From: Lysinibacillus sp. ZYM-1
GTDB lineage: Bacteria > Bacillota > Bacilli > Bacillales_A > Planococcaceae
Assembly (NCBI RefSeq): GCF_001308875.1
Contig: NZ_KQ465108.1
Coordinates: 62,001-126,000, forward strand
Direction: 5' to 3'
DNA: 64,000 nucleotides
The translations under genes were made by a program, and so were the position numbers. The notes beneath the pieces were generated by a model, which searched no databases, was not told where the DNA came from, and saw nothing but the letters and a program-made list of their open reading frames with translations. Shown here one piece after another: positions 53,351-62,059 of the stretch (position 1 is its first letter; every line of letters begins with the position of its first letter).

Positions 53351-53805
53351 TCTGTTGACTCCTTTGTCGTATATTGTTTGATTTTCTCCCATATCGCATC
53401 TTCATGCTGACAGGCAATAAGGCTATCAATCTGATCTGAATCTTGTAACACCAATGTCAAATCAACCAATGCCTGTAGATGTGAAGCATTGTCCGTTGCA
53501 GCTAAAACGATAATTAAGAAAACAGGGTGATTAGGGCTGAAAAAAACAGGCTTCTGTAAGCGTAGCAAACTCATTGCTAGTGCATGAACACCGTCTGTTG
53601 GCCGTGCATGTGGTATAGCCACTTTCGGTGTAATAACGACATAAGGACCAGATTGCTCAATGGATTGAATCATTGCCTCGATATAGCGTTGCTCAATTTT
53701 GTTTTGACGTACTAAGGGGTTGGCAGCTAAACGAATAGCTTCTTGCCATGACTGCACAAAGTTTGAAAGTTGGATACAATCCTTTGTCAGCAATTGGGTT
53801 AGCAA
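53347..53805 (-). CDS. ulaC: PTS ascorbate-type IIA component
   Basis: 152 residues from a TTG six to seven bases after AAGGAGG; the GTG two codons upstream is too close. A mannitol/fructose-type IIA fold with the active His66 in IPHARPTDGVHALAM. It passes phosphate from HPr to IIB. First gene of the three. No downstream ascorbate-6-phosphate catabolic genes or PRD-type regulator are present in the window. Confidence 0.85.
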   Translation of the reverse strand: MLTQLLTKDCIQLSNFVQSWQEAIRLAANPLVRQNKIEQRYIEAMIQSIEQSGPYVVITPKVAIPHARPTDGVHALAMSLLRLQKPVFFSPNHPVFLIIVLAATDNASHLQALVDLTLVLQDSDQIDSLIACQHEDAIWEKIKQYTTKESTE

Positions 53806-53867
53806 ATACACTCCTCCTTTCTTTATAAAAATATCCCCATTGCATTTTATTACGGCTATCTGCGGAA

Positions 53868-54779
53868 TTATGTCAGAACAGAAGACATTTTTAATTGCTT
53901 TGCTACTTTGTCAATCGACAGTTTGACAAACTCATCAATGGTATTATCTAAGCGCGTTTTAGGATAGATAAATTGTATCTTTCTATTAAGCGTCACATCC
54001 TGTAAATCCTTTTTCATTAGTAGACCTGATTTTAATTCTTCCTCTATTAAGGCATCAGAGACAAAGGCCAAGTTTTTCCCGAAGGTCAGCATCTTTTTGA
54101 TTGTACTCACGGAATCCAGCTCGATGGTATAAGTAGAAGGCTGAAAAGGGTCCATCCACTTTTCGATGAAGTGATTTGTAGAGCTAGAAGAGGTATGCAA
54201 TAAAAGCTTATTTTTAAGAATATCCTCTTTGGTGATGTCCTTTTTGGTAGCCAGTTCATGTGTCGGACTTAATGCCAAAACGAGTGCATCTTCTCCAATT
54301 GTCTCGTAATGAAGGGCGGTATTTTCCTGTTTAGTCTCCATGATCAGTCCAAAATCTAATTCTTGAAGGGCTACTTTTCTTTCGATTTCAGGTGCCGTTT
54401 TAACTTCTAACGAAATACGAATCTCTGGATAAGCCGTTGAAACTTGATGAATTAAATCTGGCATAAAAATATGTGCTGGTAATCCACTTGCCCCGAGTCG
54501 TAGGGAGCCAATATGTCCAGCTAAAAGGTTTTCAATAAAGCGATTCATATCCTTTTGATGCTGTACGATTTGACGAGCATAGTGATAGACGCCTTCGCCT
54601 GCTTCCGTTAAGCGGTATCCTCCTGCATTTGTACGAAATAAGCGAATACCATATTCCTCCTCTATAGAACGAATGTGAAAGGACACTGTTGGGGCTGTAA
54701 TGCCAAGTTCTTTGGCGACAGGAGCTAATTTCTTTAACTCAACAAGTAAGCAAAATGCCTGTAATTTTAAATTATTCAT
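53868..54779 (-). CDS. LysR-family transcriptional regulator
   Basis: 303 residues, ATG after AGGAGG. HTH (KKLAPVAKELGITAPTVSFHIRSIEEEYGIRLFRTNAGG) and effector domain; it is closest in style to the CysB/CbbR-like branch. It diverges from the ABC operon at 54918, 138 bases away, and probably controls it. An 11-base inverted repeat lies just before its ribosome-binding site. Confidence 0.86.
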   Translation of the reverse strand: MNNLKLQAFCLLVELKKLAPVAKELGITAPTVSFHIRSIEEEYGIRLFRTNAGGYRLTEAGEGVYHYARQIVQHQKDMNRFIENLLAGHIGSLRLGASGLPAHIFMPDLIHQVSTAYPEIRISLEVKTAPEIERKVALQELDFGLIMETKQENTALHYETIGEDALVLALSPTHELATKKDITKEDILKNKLLLHTSSSSTNHFIEKWMDPFQPSTYTIELDSVSTIKKMLTFGKNLAFVSDALIEEELKSGLLMKKDLQDVTLNRKIQFIYPKTRLDNTIDEFVKLSIDKVAKQLKMSSVLT

Positions 54780-54788
54780 TTTATCCTC

Positions 54789-54825
54789 CTAAAGCAAATT
54801 AGAAAAAATCTTGCATTTGCTTTAG
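54789..54825. promoter_or_regulatory. 11-bp inverted repeat, candidate LysR operator
   Basis: CTAAAGCAAAT (54789-54799) and ATTTGCTTTAG (54815-54825) are perfect complements with a 15-base spacer, in the LysR/ABC intergenic region. Confidence 0.5.
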
Positions 54826-54917
54826 TTTATTAGATTTTTTTTAACGAGTTATTAATAATAGATTAATATTTTCTAAATATCTGGAATTTATAGTTGTAAG
54901 TAACGAGGAGGATACTT

Positions 54918-55877
54918 ATGAAAATCTCATTATCTAATATCGAGAAAAAATATGGGCAATCTCAAGCATTGTGGCCTATTAATGTGGAGTTAGATCAACA
55001 ATTCATTACCATTCTCGGGCAATCAGGCTGTGGTAAAACAACTCTATTAAAGTTGCTTGCAGGTCTTGAACAGCCAACGAAAGGGGAAATTCGATTTGAT
55101 GATACCGTGATTTATTCTTCGGCATCTCGTAATAATGTCAAACCGAATAAACGCAATATCGCTATGGTTTTTCAAGATTTTGCCCTGTGGCCACATATGA
55201 CCATCTTTCAAAATATCGCCTTTGGTTTAAAGGGAATAATTGCAAAGTCTGACATTCCAGCACGTGTCGAGCATGTGATGAAATTAGTAAAAATGCAAGG
55301 GTTTGAGAAACGAAAGCCAGGGGAGTTATCTGGTGGACAGCAGCAACGCGTGGCACTAGCGAGGGCATTGGCAACAAATCCTAAATTGATTTTATTTGAT
55401 GAGCCTTTATCTGCCCTTGATGCCGTTCTTAGAGAGCAAATGCAAGATGAGATCATGCACCTTATTCATGAGCTTGATTGCCAAGCCATTTTCGTTACTC
55501 ACGATCAAACAGAAGCGATGACAATGTCTGATCAAATTATCGTCATGGAGGCAGGAAGAATTGCACAAATCGGCTCCCCTGAGGAAATTTATCGTGTTCC
55601 AGCAACACCATATGTTGCAGATTTTATTGGTAAAGTAAATTGGTTTCATAATGGACAATCGATTGTGCGCCCTGAAGGCGTATCTCGAATACAACGCCCA
55701 GGCACTATTGAGAAGCAAGCGAAGATTGTGAAAAGCACATTTGTGGGAGATCGTTACTTAGTACAAGCTCAAGTGGAAGGAAAAGCATGGAGCTTTTACG
55801 AGAATCAGCCGCTAGAACATGGAAAACGACTACAAGTATTTATTGATGAAAATCAAATCTATCAAATGGAGGGTTAA
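54918..55877 (+). CDS. ABC transporter ATP-binding protein (FbpC/PotA type)
   Basis: 319 residues, ATG after GAGGAGG. Walker A GQSGCGKTT (about 35-43), Q-loop, signature LSGGQQQRVALARAL, Walker B LILFDEPLSALD and the switch His (VTHDQTEAM) are intact, followed by a TOBE-like C-terminal domain (RPEGVSRI). It belongs to the importers for iron(III), phosphonates, thiamine and phosphorylated sugars. It is followed two bases later by the binding-protein gene. Confidence 0.88.
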   Translation: MKISLSNIEKKYGQSQALWPINVELDQQFITILGQSGCGKTTLLKLLAGLEQPTKGEIRFDDTVIYSSASRNNVKPNKRNIAMVFQDFALWPHMTIFQNIAFGLKGIIAKSDIPARVEHVMKLVKMQGFEKRKPGELSGGQQQRVALARALATNPKLILFDEPLSALDAVLREQMQDEIMHLIHELDCQAIFVTHDQTEAMTMSDQIIVMEAGRIAQIGSPEEIYRVPATPYVADFIGKVNWFHNGQSIVRPEGVSRIQRPGTIEKQAKIVKSTFVGDRYLVQAQVEGKAWSFYENQPLEHGKRLQVFIDENQIYQMEG

Positions 55878-55879
55878 CA

Positions 55880-56905
55880 TTGAAAAAACGACGTTTCAAA
55901 TTATGGGCAACTGCAGGGATTCTACTGACACTAGCATTAGCTGGTTGTGGTAATAAGCAGGTAGAGAATGTTGATCAAGCTAGTGCAAAAACACAAGAGG
56001 ATAAAGTATTAACGGTGTATTCTGCTGGCCCTGATGGCTTAGCGGCAAATATCCAGCAAGCTTTTGAAGAAAAAACAGGTATTAAAGTTGAAATGTTTCA
56101 AGGAACTACAGGTAAAATTCTTTCTCGTTTAGAAGCAGAGAAAAATAATCCTGTAGCCGATATTGTTGTACTTGCCTCCGTAGCCTCTATGGATGGTCTA
56201 AAGGCAACAGAACAGCTACAAAGCTATAAAGATGCTGAAAATAAAGACAAAATCAATAGTGCTTGGTCTGATGGAGAAGGGTATTACTACGGCTACAGTG
56301 CCTCCGCATTAGGTATTGCTTATAATACAAAAAACACAACACAGGCACCGACTGATTGGGCAGATTTAGCAAAAGCTGAGTGGCAAAACAAAATCAATAT
56401 ACCTGATCCGAGTTTATCAGGTTCTGCTGTCGATTTCTTATTTGGCTATACGGAGGCAGAGAAAACAGCTTGGGATACGGTTGATACATGGAAGAAAAAT
56501 GGCTTACAAGTAAATGGTGCGAATAAAGAAGCGTTAGATGCAGTCATTACGGGTGAGAAAAATGCCACGATTGCAGGCGTAGATTATATGGCTTACAAAG
56601 CAAAAGCAGACGGAGAGCCAGTGGAGATTATCTATCCGAAAAGTGGTACTGTAGTTAGTCCTCGTGCTGTCGGTATTTTGAAGGAAGCGAAACATGTAGA
56701 AGCAGCAAAAGCATATGTTGATTTTTTATTATCAGATGAAGGACAAAAGCTTGTAGCAGATGCTTACTTATTACCAGGAAATAAAGATATTGCTGTAAAA
56801 AATCGTGCGGCATTAGATGAAATTCCTCAGTTAAATGTTGAGTGGGGTGGTGCTGAAGCCAAGCAACTTGAAGTACTAACAAAATTTAACGATTTATTTC
56901 GTTAA
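55880..56905 (+). CDS. Extracellular substrate-binding lipoprotein (AfuA/PhnS/FbpA class)
   Basis: 341 residues from a TTG after GGAGGG. Lipobox LAGC gives Cys23. The class II fold of this group is shown by VLTVYSAGPDGLAANIQQAFEEKTGIKVE, YGYSASALGIAYNT, PTDWADL, DPSLSGSAVDFLFGY and SPRAVGILKEAKHVEAAKAYVDFLLSDEGQ. In iron-binding FbpA/FutA members the metal is held by neighbouring Tyr residues late in the chain; no such Tyr pair is evident at the corresponding place (VDYMAYKAKADG), so an organophosphate or phosphonate ligand is at least as likely. Confidence 0.82.
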   Translation: MKKRRFKLWATAGILLTLALAGCGNKQVENVDQASAKTQEDKVLTVYSAGPDGLAANIQQAFEEKTGIKVEMFQGTTGKILSRLEAEKNNPVADIVVLASVASMDGLKATEQLQSYKDAENKDKINSAWSDGEGYYYGYSASALGIAYNTKNTTQAPTDWADLAKAEWQNKINIPDPSLSGSAVDFLFGYTEAEKTAWDTVDTWKKNGLQVNGANKEALDAVITGEKNATIAGVDYMAYKAKADGEPVEIIYPKSGTVVSPRAVGILKEAKHVEAAKAYVDFLLSDEGQKLVADAYLLPGNKDIAVKNRAALDEIPQLNVEWGGAEAKQLEVLTKFNDLFR

Positions 56906-56912
56906 GCAATAG

Positions 56913-56942
56913 GGAGGTACAAACACCTCCTTTGAGTTTTTT
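56913..56942 (+). terminator. Internal hairpin between binding-protein and permease genes
   Basis: GGAGGT and ACCTCC around ACAAAC, then TTTGAGTTTTTT. A partial terminator here would raise binding protein above permease, as is common in ABC operons. Confidence 0.5.
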
Positions 56943-56962
56943 AATAGAAGGGTTGAAGTGTC

Positions 56963-58624
56963 ATGATAATGGAAGAAAGACGAGCATTTGGAGTTTTATT
57001 GACGATTGTCGTCGTATTTGCTATTGCTCCTTTGATCGCAATTTTGATTTATACCTTTACAAAAGAGGGGCAATTTGATTTTTCACAGTTTAGCCGAATG
57101 TTTGCACATGAAAGATTATGGCAGACACTTGGAAATTCAATAGGTTTAGGAATTTTCGTTATCATAGGTACAACGATTATTGCCTTTCCTATGGCATTTA
57201 TACGAACGAAAACAAGCTTAAATAAACATGAATGGCTCGATATTATATTAACCATTCCATTTATGACACCCCCTTATATTGGTTCTATGGGTTGGATATT
57301 GTTTATGCAGCATAATGGTTTTCTTCAACAGTTAGTTCCGGGTGCTGCTTGGTTGACGGATTCATTCTTTTCCTTATTTGGCATGGTCATGATTATGAGC
57401 TTACATCTCTTTCCGTTTTTGTATTTAATGTTAAGAAATACATTGCTACGAATTAAGGGCTCCTTTTTGGATGCAGCATTGATTTTTGGACGAAATCCTT
57501 GGAGAAATTGGATAAAAGTCGTTTTGCCACTTATCCTTTCAAGCTATGTCTTAGGAAGTTTACTGATTTTCATCAAAACACTTGCAGAATTTGGAACGCC
57601 AGCTACATTTGGTAGTCGGATTGGATTTCAAGTATTTACAACAGAAATTCATTCGTATCTATCAAGATGGCCAGTCGATATTAGTATGGCTACTTCTCTG
57701 TCTTTATTTCTACTATCAGTCTGTCTAGTGATCTGGTATTTCCAAAATCTAATTGGACGTAAATTTACTTATGGCGTGCTTTCAGGGAAAAGCCCTGCAA
57801 AACGAAAGGTAACAGACAAATGGTATGTAAGAGTCGCTTCATGGACTTTTGTGGGGATTGTTCTCTTGTTGTCCATTGGTATTCCTTATTTCTCCATTAT
57901 CGTGACCTCTTTGCAAAAGGTGAGAGGAGATGGTTTACACGCAGGGAATTTTAGTCTTGCCTCCTATCAGGAAGTATTCACAGGTGGCAGTGCAGGATTA
58001 ACAGCATTTTTAAATAGTATCGTTTTTTCCATCATTACGGCTATTATAACTGCAATTGTTGGTTTACTGATTGCCCTCTATATTAAAAAAGGAGAAACGA
58101 AGAAACAGCAAGTATTAGATTTCTTTAGTTTAATGCCTAACATTATTCCTGGTATTGTCTTTGTTGTGGGATTGATTATGTTTTGGAATGCCCCTTGGCT
58201 TCCAGCAACTATCTATAACACAAAGGCGATGGTTGTCGTCACGTACTGTGTTCTTTTCTTGCCTTATTCTGTGCAATATATCAAATCTTCGTTTTCCCAA
58301 TTAGATGCTTCCATTTTTCAATCAGCGGCTATTTTTGGTCGTAGCAATTGGGATATTTATCGCCGAATCATTCTCCCGTTATTAATGCAGGGCATACTTA
58401 CGGGCATGATGATGACTTTCATTATTTCAATGCGAGAGCTAGTAGCAGGTCTCTTAATTTTGCCACCTTCTGTTGAAACAGGTGCAACGTTTATTTATAG
58501 CCAATTTGAGCAAGGAAATGTAGGGGTTGGGATGGCCGTGGCGGTCATTACTGTCTTTATGACTGTGATCTTCATGTTTCTTTTAGATTGGCTGCAAAGA
58601 CGGGGAGGACAAGCCAATGCTTAA
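56963..58624 (+). CDS. Fused two-domain ABC permease (FbpB type)
   Basis: 553 residues, ATG after GAAGGG. About twelve membrane helices in two homologous halves, each with an EAA-type loop (first FLDAALIFGRNPWRNWIKVVLP, second IFQSAAIFGRSNWDIYRRIILP) that contacts the ATPase. This fused form is usual for FbpB, PhnU/V-type and thiamine importers. It overlaps the MBL hydrolase gene by eight bases. Confidence 0.87.
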   Translation: MIMEERRAFGVLLTIVVVFAIAPLIAILIYTFTKEGQFDFSQFSRMFAHERLWQTLGNSIGLGIFVIIGTTIIAFPMAFIRTKTSLNKHEWLDIILTIPFMTPPYIGSMGWILFMQHNGFLQQLVPGAAWLTDSFFSLFGMVMIMSLHLFPFLYLMLRNTLLRIKGSFLDAALIFGRNPWRNWIKVVLPLILSSYVLGSLLIFIKTLAEFGTPATFGSRIGFQVFTTEIHSYLSRWPVDISMATSLSLFLLSVCLVIWYFQNLIGRKFTYGVLSGKSPAKRKVTDKWYVRVASWTFVGIVLLLSIGIPYFSIIVTSLQKVRGDGLHAGNFSLASYQEVFTGGSAGLTAFLNSIVFSIITAIITAIVGLLIALYIKKGETKKQQVLDFFSLMPNIIPGIVFVVGLIMFWNAPWLPATIYNTKAMVVVTYCVLFLPYSVQYIKSSFSQLDASIFQSAAIFGRSNWDIYRRIILPLLMQGILTGMMMTFIISMRELVAGLLILPPSVETGATFIYSQFEQGNVGVGMAVAVITVFMTVIFMFLLDWLQRRGGQANA

Positions 58625-59687
58625 TATTGAAATTTTAGGTGGGGTTGGGGAGTACGGGCGCAATTGCTTTTATATCGAAAATCATGGAAAGGCGATTTTA
58701 CTGGATTGTGGCGTGATGAAAAACTCACAAAAGACCCCACCGGATTTAACACCTGAACATGTTGAAAAACTAGGGGCAGTGTTTATTTCTCATTCCCACA
58801 TCGACCATGTAGGCGCATTGCCATTGCTTGAAAAAATGGGCTACACAGGACCAGTACTGATGAGTCACAGAACTGCTCAGCAGCTTCTACAACCTATTCC
58901 ACATATCCGTACTTTTCATCCAGATTCAAGAGGAACGTGGATAAGGGTTAATGCTTGTCTTGCCTTTCAATGGGGATATAGCGGACATTTGATTGGAAGT
59001 GTATGGTACAAAATTCAATTTTTTGATAAGATGCTTTTTTTCTCGGGTGATTATGTCAGCGATTCTTATTTATTAAAGGCAACCTTGCCAGAAGAAGATG
59101 GAACGATTTATGATGTAGCGTTTATTGATAGTGGTCATGTTGAAAAATGTATTGATAATCGTGAAGTGTTACAAAAATTGTTAAATTATGTAAATATACA
59201 TCCGGACAGCCCTTTTGTTTTTCCATCATCCTTTTCTGGGAAAACAGTCGACATTGTCACCTATCTTGCTCAGCAAACTTCGCGAGCAATCTGTGTAGAT
59301 GCTGAATTACAGTCACTGTTTAAGCAGTATGAGGAAGAACCTGAAAATATTTGGCCGCACAGATTGGTGTTACAAGTGGGTCACAAGCAATGTTCTGACA
59401 GTAACCATGCACTCTATTTTGTAAGGGAACAGGATGAAGTTCGACTTGAGGAACTAGCGAAGGAGTATCCAACAGCCATATTCATCCCAACAGGGTATTC
59501 GCGTCAGTCATTCAAACAAGATGTTTGGAATCAACCGGCTAAGGAATTTTTTTATAAAACGCATCCAGACTATCAGGATATTATTTCGCTATCGCAAAGT
59601 ATTCATTCACGACAAACTATTTATTTTCACAGTCCACATACAAATTTAGAAACAACCTTTCAAAAGGAGGAAGTAAATAATGGCTAA
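58617..59687 (+). CDS. MBL-fold hydrolase (beta-CASP-like)
   Basis: 356 residues, ATG seven bases after GGGGAGGA. HxHxDH metal motif SHSHIDHVG at residues 58-66 (H59, H61, D63, H64), a further His in GYSGHLIGS, and Asp in FFSGDYVSD, giving a two-metal site. The opening GGVGEYGRNCFYIE recalls RNase J, and PSSFSGKTVDIV with later YFHSPH looks like a shortened beta-CASP region; RNase J is about 550 residues. The overlaps on both sides with the permease and a secreted protein tie it to the transporter. It may hydrolyse a phosphodiester product of the imported compound; that is inference. Confidence 0.75.
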   Translation: MLNIEILGGVGEYGRNCFYIENHGKAILLDCGVMKNSQKTPPDLTPEHVEKLGAVFISHSHIDHVGALPLLEKMGYTGPVLMSHRTAQQLLQPIPHIRTFHPDSRGTWIRVNACLAFQWGYSGHLIGSVWYKIQFFDKMLFFSGDYVSDSYLLKATLPEEDGTIYDVAFIDSGHVEKCIDNREVLQKLLNYVNIHPDSPFVFPSSFSGKTVDIVTYLAQQTSRAICVDAELQSLFKQYEEEPENIWPHRLVLQVGHKQCSDSNHALYFVREQDEVRLEELAKEYPTAIFIPTGYSRQSFKQDVWNQPAKEFFYKTHPDYQDIISLSQSIHSRQTIYFHSPHTNLETTFQKEEVNNG

Positions 59688-60486
59688 TTTGAAGAAATGG
59701 GCATTTTATATGTGCTTAATGGGTTTGACGGTAATCAGTATGATGAGTGTCAATACAACACAGGTGAAAGCAGCAATAGAACCAGGTCATGAAATTAAAT
59801 TTAATATCAAATCAGAGCTCTTTACGGATTCAAATATAGCAAATGTTTTTCAGGCAACTAAAAAAGACGATGTGAAAATTTATTTCTATGATACACCTGA
59901 TAAAATGTTTCTTGGTAACGATTATATCCACCGCTTACGTGTTTACAAAGGTAGTAATAAGATGGATATTACCTATAAAAAGCGTTTTTTAAATACACCG
60001 TTGAACGACGCGATTGCTGAGACAACAAGTCATGGCTTTACAGGCTCAGAATCCAATTATAAATTTGAACTAGATATAAAAGGGGACCAGCGTACATTTA
60101 CCATTAGCCGTAAAGAATCTCTGAAAACAACTCCAAATGTGTCTTATGATACTGTGGATACGAGTGCTGCTAAAAAACTCATCCTTGAAAATTCACCAAA
60201 GAAAATTCTAAATTGGGATTCAGAAGCATGGTACAAAAATATATTATCTCAAGCTGTTGTATATGGTCCTGCCAATGCTACTACCTATAAAGGAAGCTTT
60301 TTAGGGCATGAAGCGGATATTGAGGTGTGGCAGTACAAAGGAGAAATTATGGTGGAGCTTTCTACAAAGATAGATGATGACGCTCAAGCAGCTATTATCG
60401 AACAGCAGTGGTATGATCATTTATTATCCGAGGGCTATTTAAGTGAGGATCAACGTGGTAAAACAACATTTGTAATGGATAAATAA
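59680..60486 (+). CDS. Secreted protein of unknown function, possible CYTH-like fold
   Basis: 268 residues, ATG after AAAAGGAGGAAG, overlapping the MBL gene by eight bases. A signal peptide of about 31 residues ends at VKA. The mature part contains IYFYDTPDKMFLGNDY, HRLRVYKG and MDITYKKRF, which resembles the strand order of CYTH/triphosphate-tunnel proteins (YFDTPDL...L...LRIR...LTLK). The usual ExExK catalytic motif is not clear (EIKFN), so catalysis is doubtful and the fold assignment is tentative. As the last gene of the ABC operon it probably acts outside the cell on or with the transported substrate. Terminator follows. Confidence 0.6.
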   Translation: MANLKKWAFYMCLMGLTVISMMSVNTTQVKAAIEPGHEIKFNIKSELFTDSNIANVFQATKKDDVKIYFYDTPDKMFLGNDYIHRLRVYKGSNKMDITYKKRFLNTPLNDAIAETTSHGFTGSESNYKFELDIKGDQRTFTISRKESLKTTPNVSYDTVDTSAAKKLILENSPKKILNWDSEAWYKNILSQAVVYGPANATTYKGSFLGHEADIEVWQYKGEIMVELSTKIDDDAQAAIIEQQWYDHLLSEGYLSEDQRGKTTFVMDK

Positions 60487-60500
60487 TAAGCACTATAATA

Positions 60501-60570
60501 AATTCGCAACATTTTGAAACAATGAGCAGGATATTCTTTCCTCATTGATAGAAATGTTGCGAATTTTTTC
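60501..60570 (+). terminator. Terminator of the ABC/MBL/secreted-protein operon
   Basis: A nested structure: ATTCGCAACATTT with AAATGTTGCGAAT outside and CAATGAG with CTCATTG inside, ending in TTTTTTC. Confidence 0.85.
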
Positions 60571-60689
60571 TTGGTAAAAAGAGATGATAAAAAGTAGGTC
60601 CATATTTGTTCTAACTTTGGTAATTTCGCTTACACTTACTATAGGACGAACTTTGGGTGATATGAGGGGGAAATGACATAGCTAAAAAA

Positions 60690-61976
60690 ATGGGCATTGT
60701 TATGCTACTATTTTTCGGTGTTTACGTGCTTTGTATGTACTGGTATATATTCCATAGTGGTGGGGGTAAAATACCTAGTGCCTTACAAGGAACTGTTGCA
60801 GATCCAGTGATGTTTATGTCTGGTAAGGAACTTTTTTTAAGTGGTGAATATTCTAAAATACGGAACTTTCTATTCTTTGTAGCTACACCTTTAGAATGGC
60901 TTGTTTACTTCATGATTTTACTGTTGGGCGTTTCGCGTTATTTCGAGAAGGTGACCACATCCCAAACAAAGTGGAAGCTTTTGCAAAATGCAGGCTACTT
61001 ATTCTTATTGTCAATTTTATTATATGTAGTTTTATTCCCACTTGACTATTATCGTTATTATCTCAGTAAAAGCTATGGCATCAGCACACAAGCATTTGGG
61101 TCTTGGATGAAGGATGGTGTCATTGATTTTTGGGTGAACTTTGGAATGACCTTGATCATTGTAACAGTGCTCTATTGGCTCATTAGAAAGAGTGAGAAAA
61201 GATGGTGGCTCTATGCATGGCTATTAACCATTCCCTTTACAATCTTTGTGATGTTTATCCAACCAGTTGTGATTGATCCTTTGTACAATGATTTTTATCC
61301 GTTAAAAAATAAAGAATTGGAAACCAAGATACTATCACTTGCTACCCAGGCACATATCCCAGCAGAGCATGTTTATGAGGTCAATATGGCTGAAAAGACC
61401 AATGCCTTAAATGCTTATGTGACAGGGATCGGCAGCAATTCGAGAATTGTCCTTTGGGATACTACATTAAATAGATTAACGGATAATGAAATTTTGTTTA
61501 TCATGGCGCATGAAATGGGGCATTATGTTGAAAAGCATATTTATTTTGGCATTGCAGGTTATCTTTTATTAACCTTAGTGGGTTTATGGCTAACGGCCAA
61601 AATGATGCGACGCTTGGTTGCAAGGTATGGACAGGTATTCAAAATTAATAAAATTAGTAATATCAACTCGTATCCATTGTTTTTACTAATTACCTCCATT
61701 TTATTATTTGCTTCCAATCCCGTATCGAATTTCGTATCAAGATACCAGGAATCGAGAGCTGACCAATATGCCATTAACATGATGAATGATCGAGAAGCGG
61801 CTGTAACGGCATTTCAAAAGCTAACGATTTCAGGTTTAAGCGAGGTCAACCCACCGCTTTTGGTGAAATGGTTCCGTTATACACATCCACCGATGTTGGA
61901 GCGTATCTATAAGGTCGCTGATACTGGTGAATACAAGCAAAAAGGACCTTTAAAGGAAGAACAGAAGAAAAAGTAA
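60690..61976 (+). CDS. M48-family (Ste24/CAAX protease-like) membrane metallopeptidase
   Basis: 428 residues from the ATG at 60690. Six or so membrane helices; the zinc motif HEMGH lies in ILFIMAHEMGHYVEKH and the third ligand region is SRYQESRADQYAINMM. Ste24-like proteases cut in or near the membrane. The ATG is about 19 bases from the only good site, GAGGGGG (60664-60670); an in-frame ATA at 60678 is at ideal spacing and would give an IAKKMGIV start, so the true start may be a non-standard or mutated codon. Confidence 0.82.
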   Translation: MGIVMLLFFGVYVLCMYWYIFHSGGGKIPSALQGTVADPVMFMSGKELFLSGEYSKIRNFLFFVATPLEWLVYFMILLLGVSRYFEKVTTSQTKWKLLQNAGYLFLLSILLYVVLFPLDYYRYYLSKSYGISTQAFGSWMKDGVIDFWVNFGMTLIIVTVLYWLIRKSEKRWWLYAWLLTIPFTIFVMFIQPVVIDPLYNDFYPLKNKELETKILSLATQAHIPAEHVYEVNMAEKTNALNAYVTGIGSNSRIVLWDTTLNRLTDNEILFIMAHEMGHYVEKHIYFGIAGYLLLTLVGLWLTAKMMRRLVARYGQVFKINKISNINSYPLFLLITSILLFASNPVSNFVSRYQESRADQYAINMMNDREAAVTAFQKLTISGLSEVNPPLLVKWFRYTHPPMLERIYKVADTGEYKQKGPLKEEQKKK

Positions 61977-62059
61977 GTAGAAAGGTTTTCCTAATGGAGA
62001 AGTTGGGTAGTCTATGAAAAAGATGTATAAAAATTTGGTCGTTTATAGGGGACATCATT

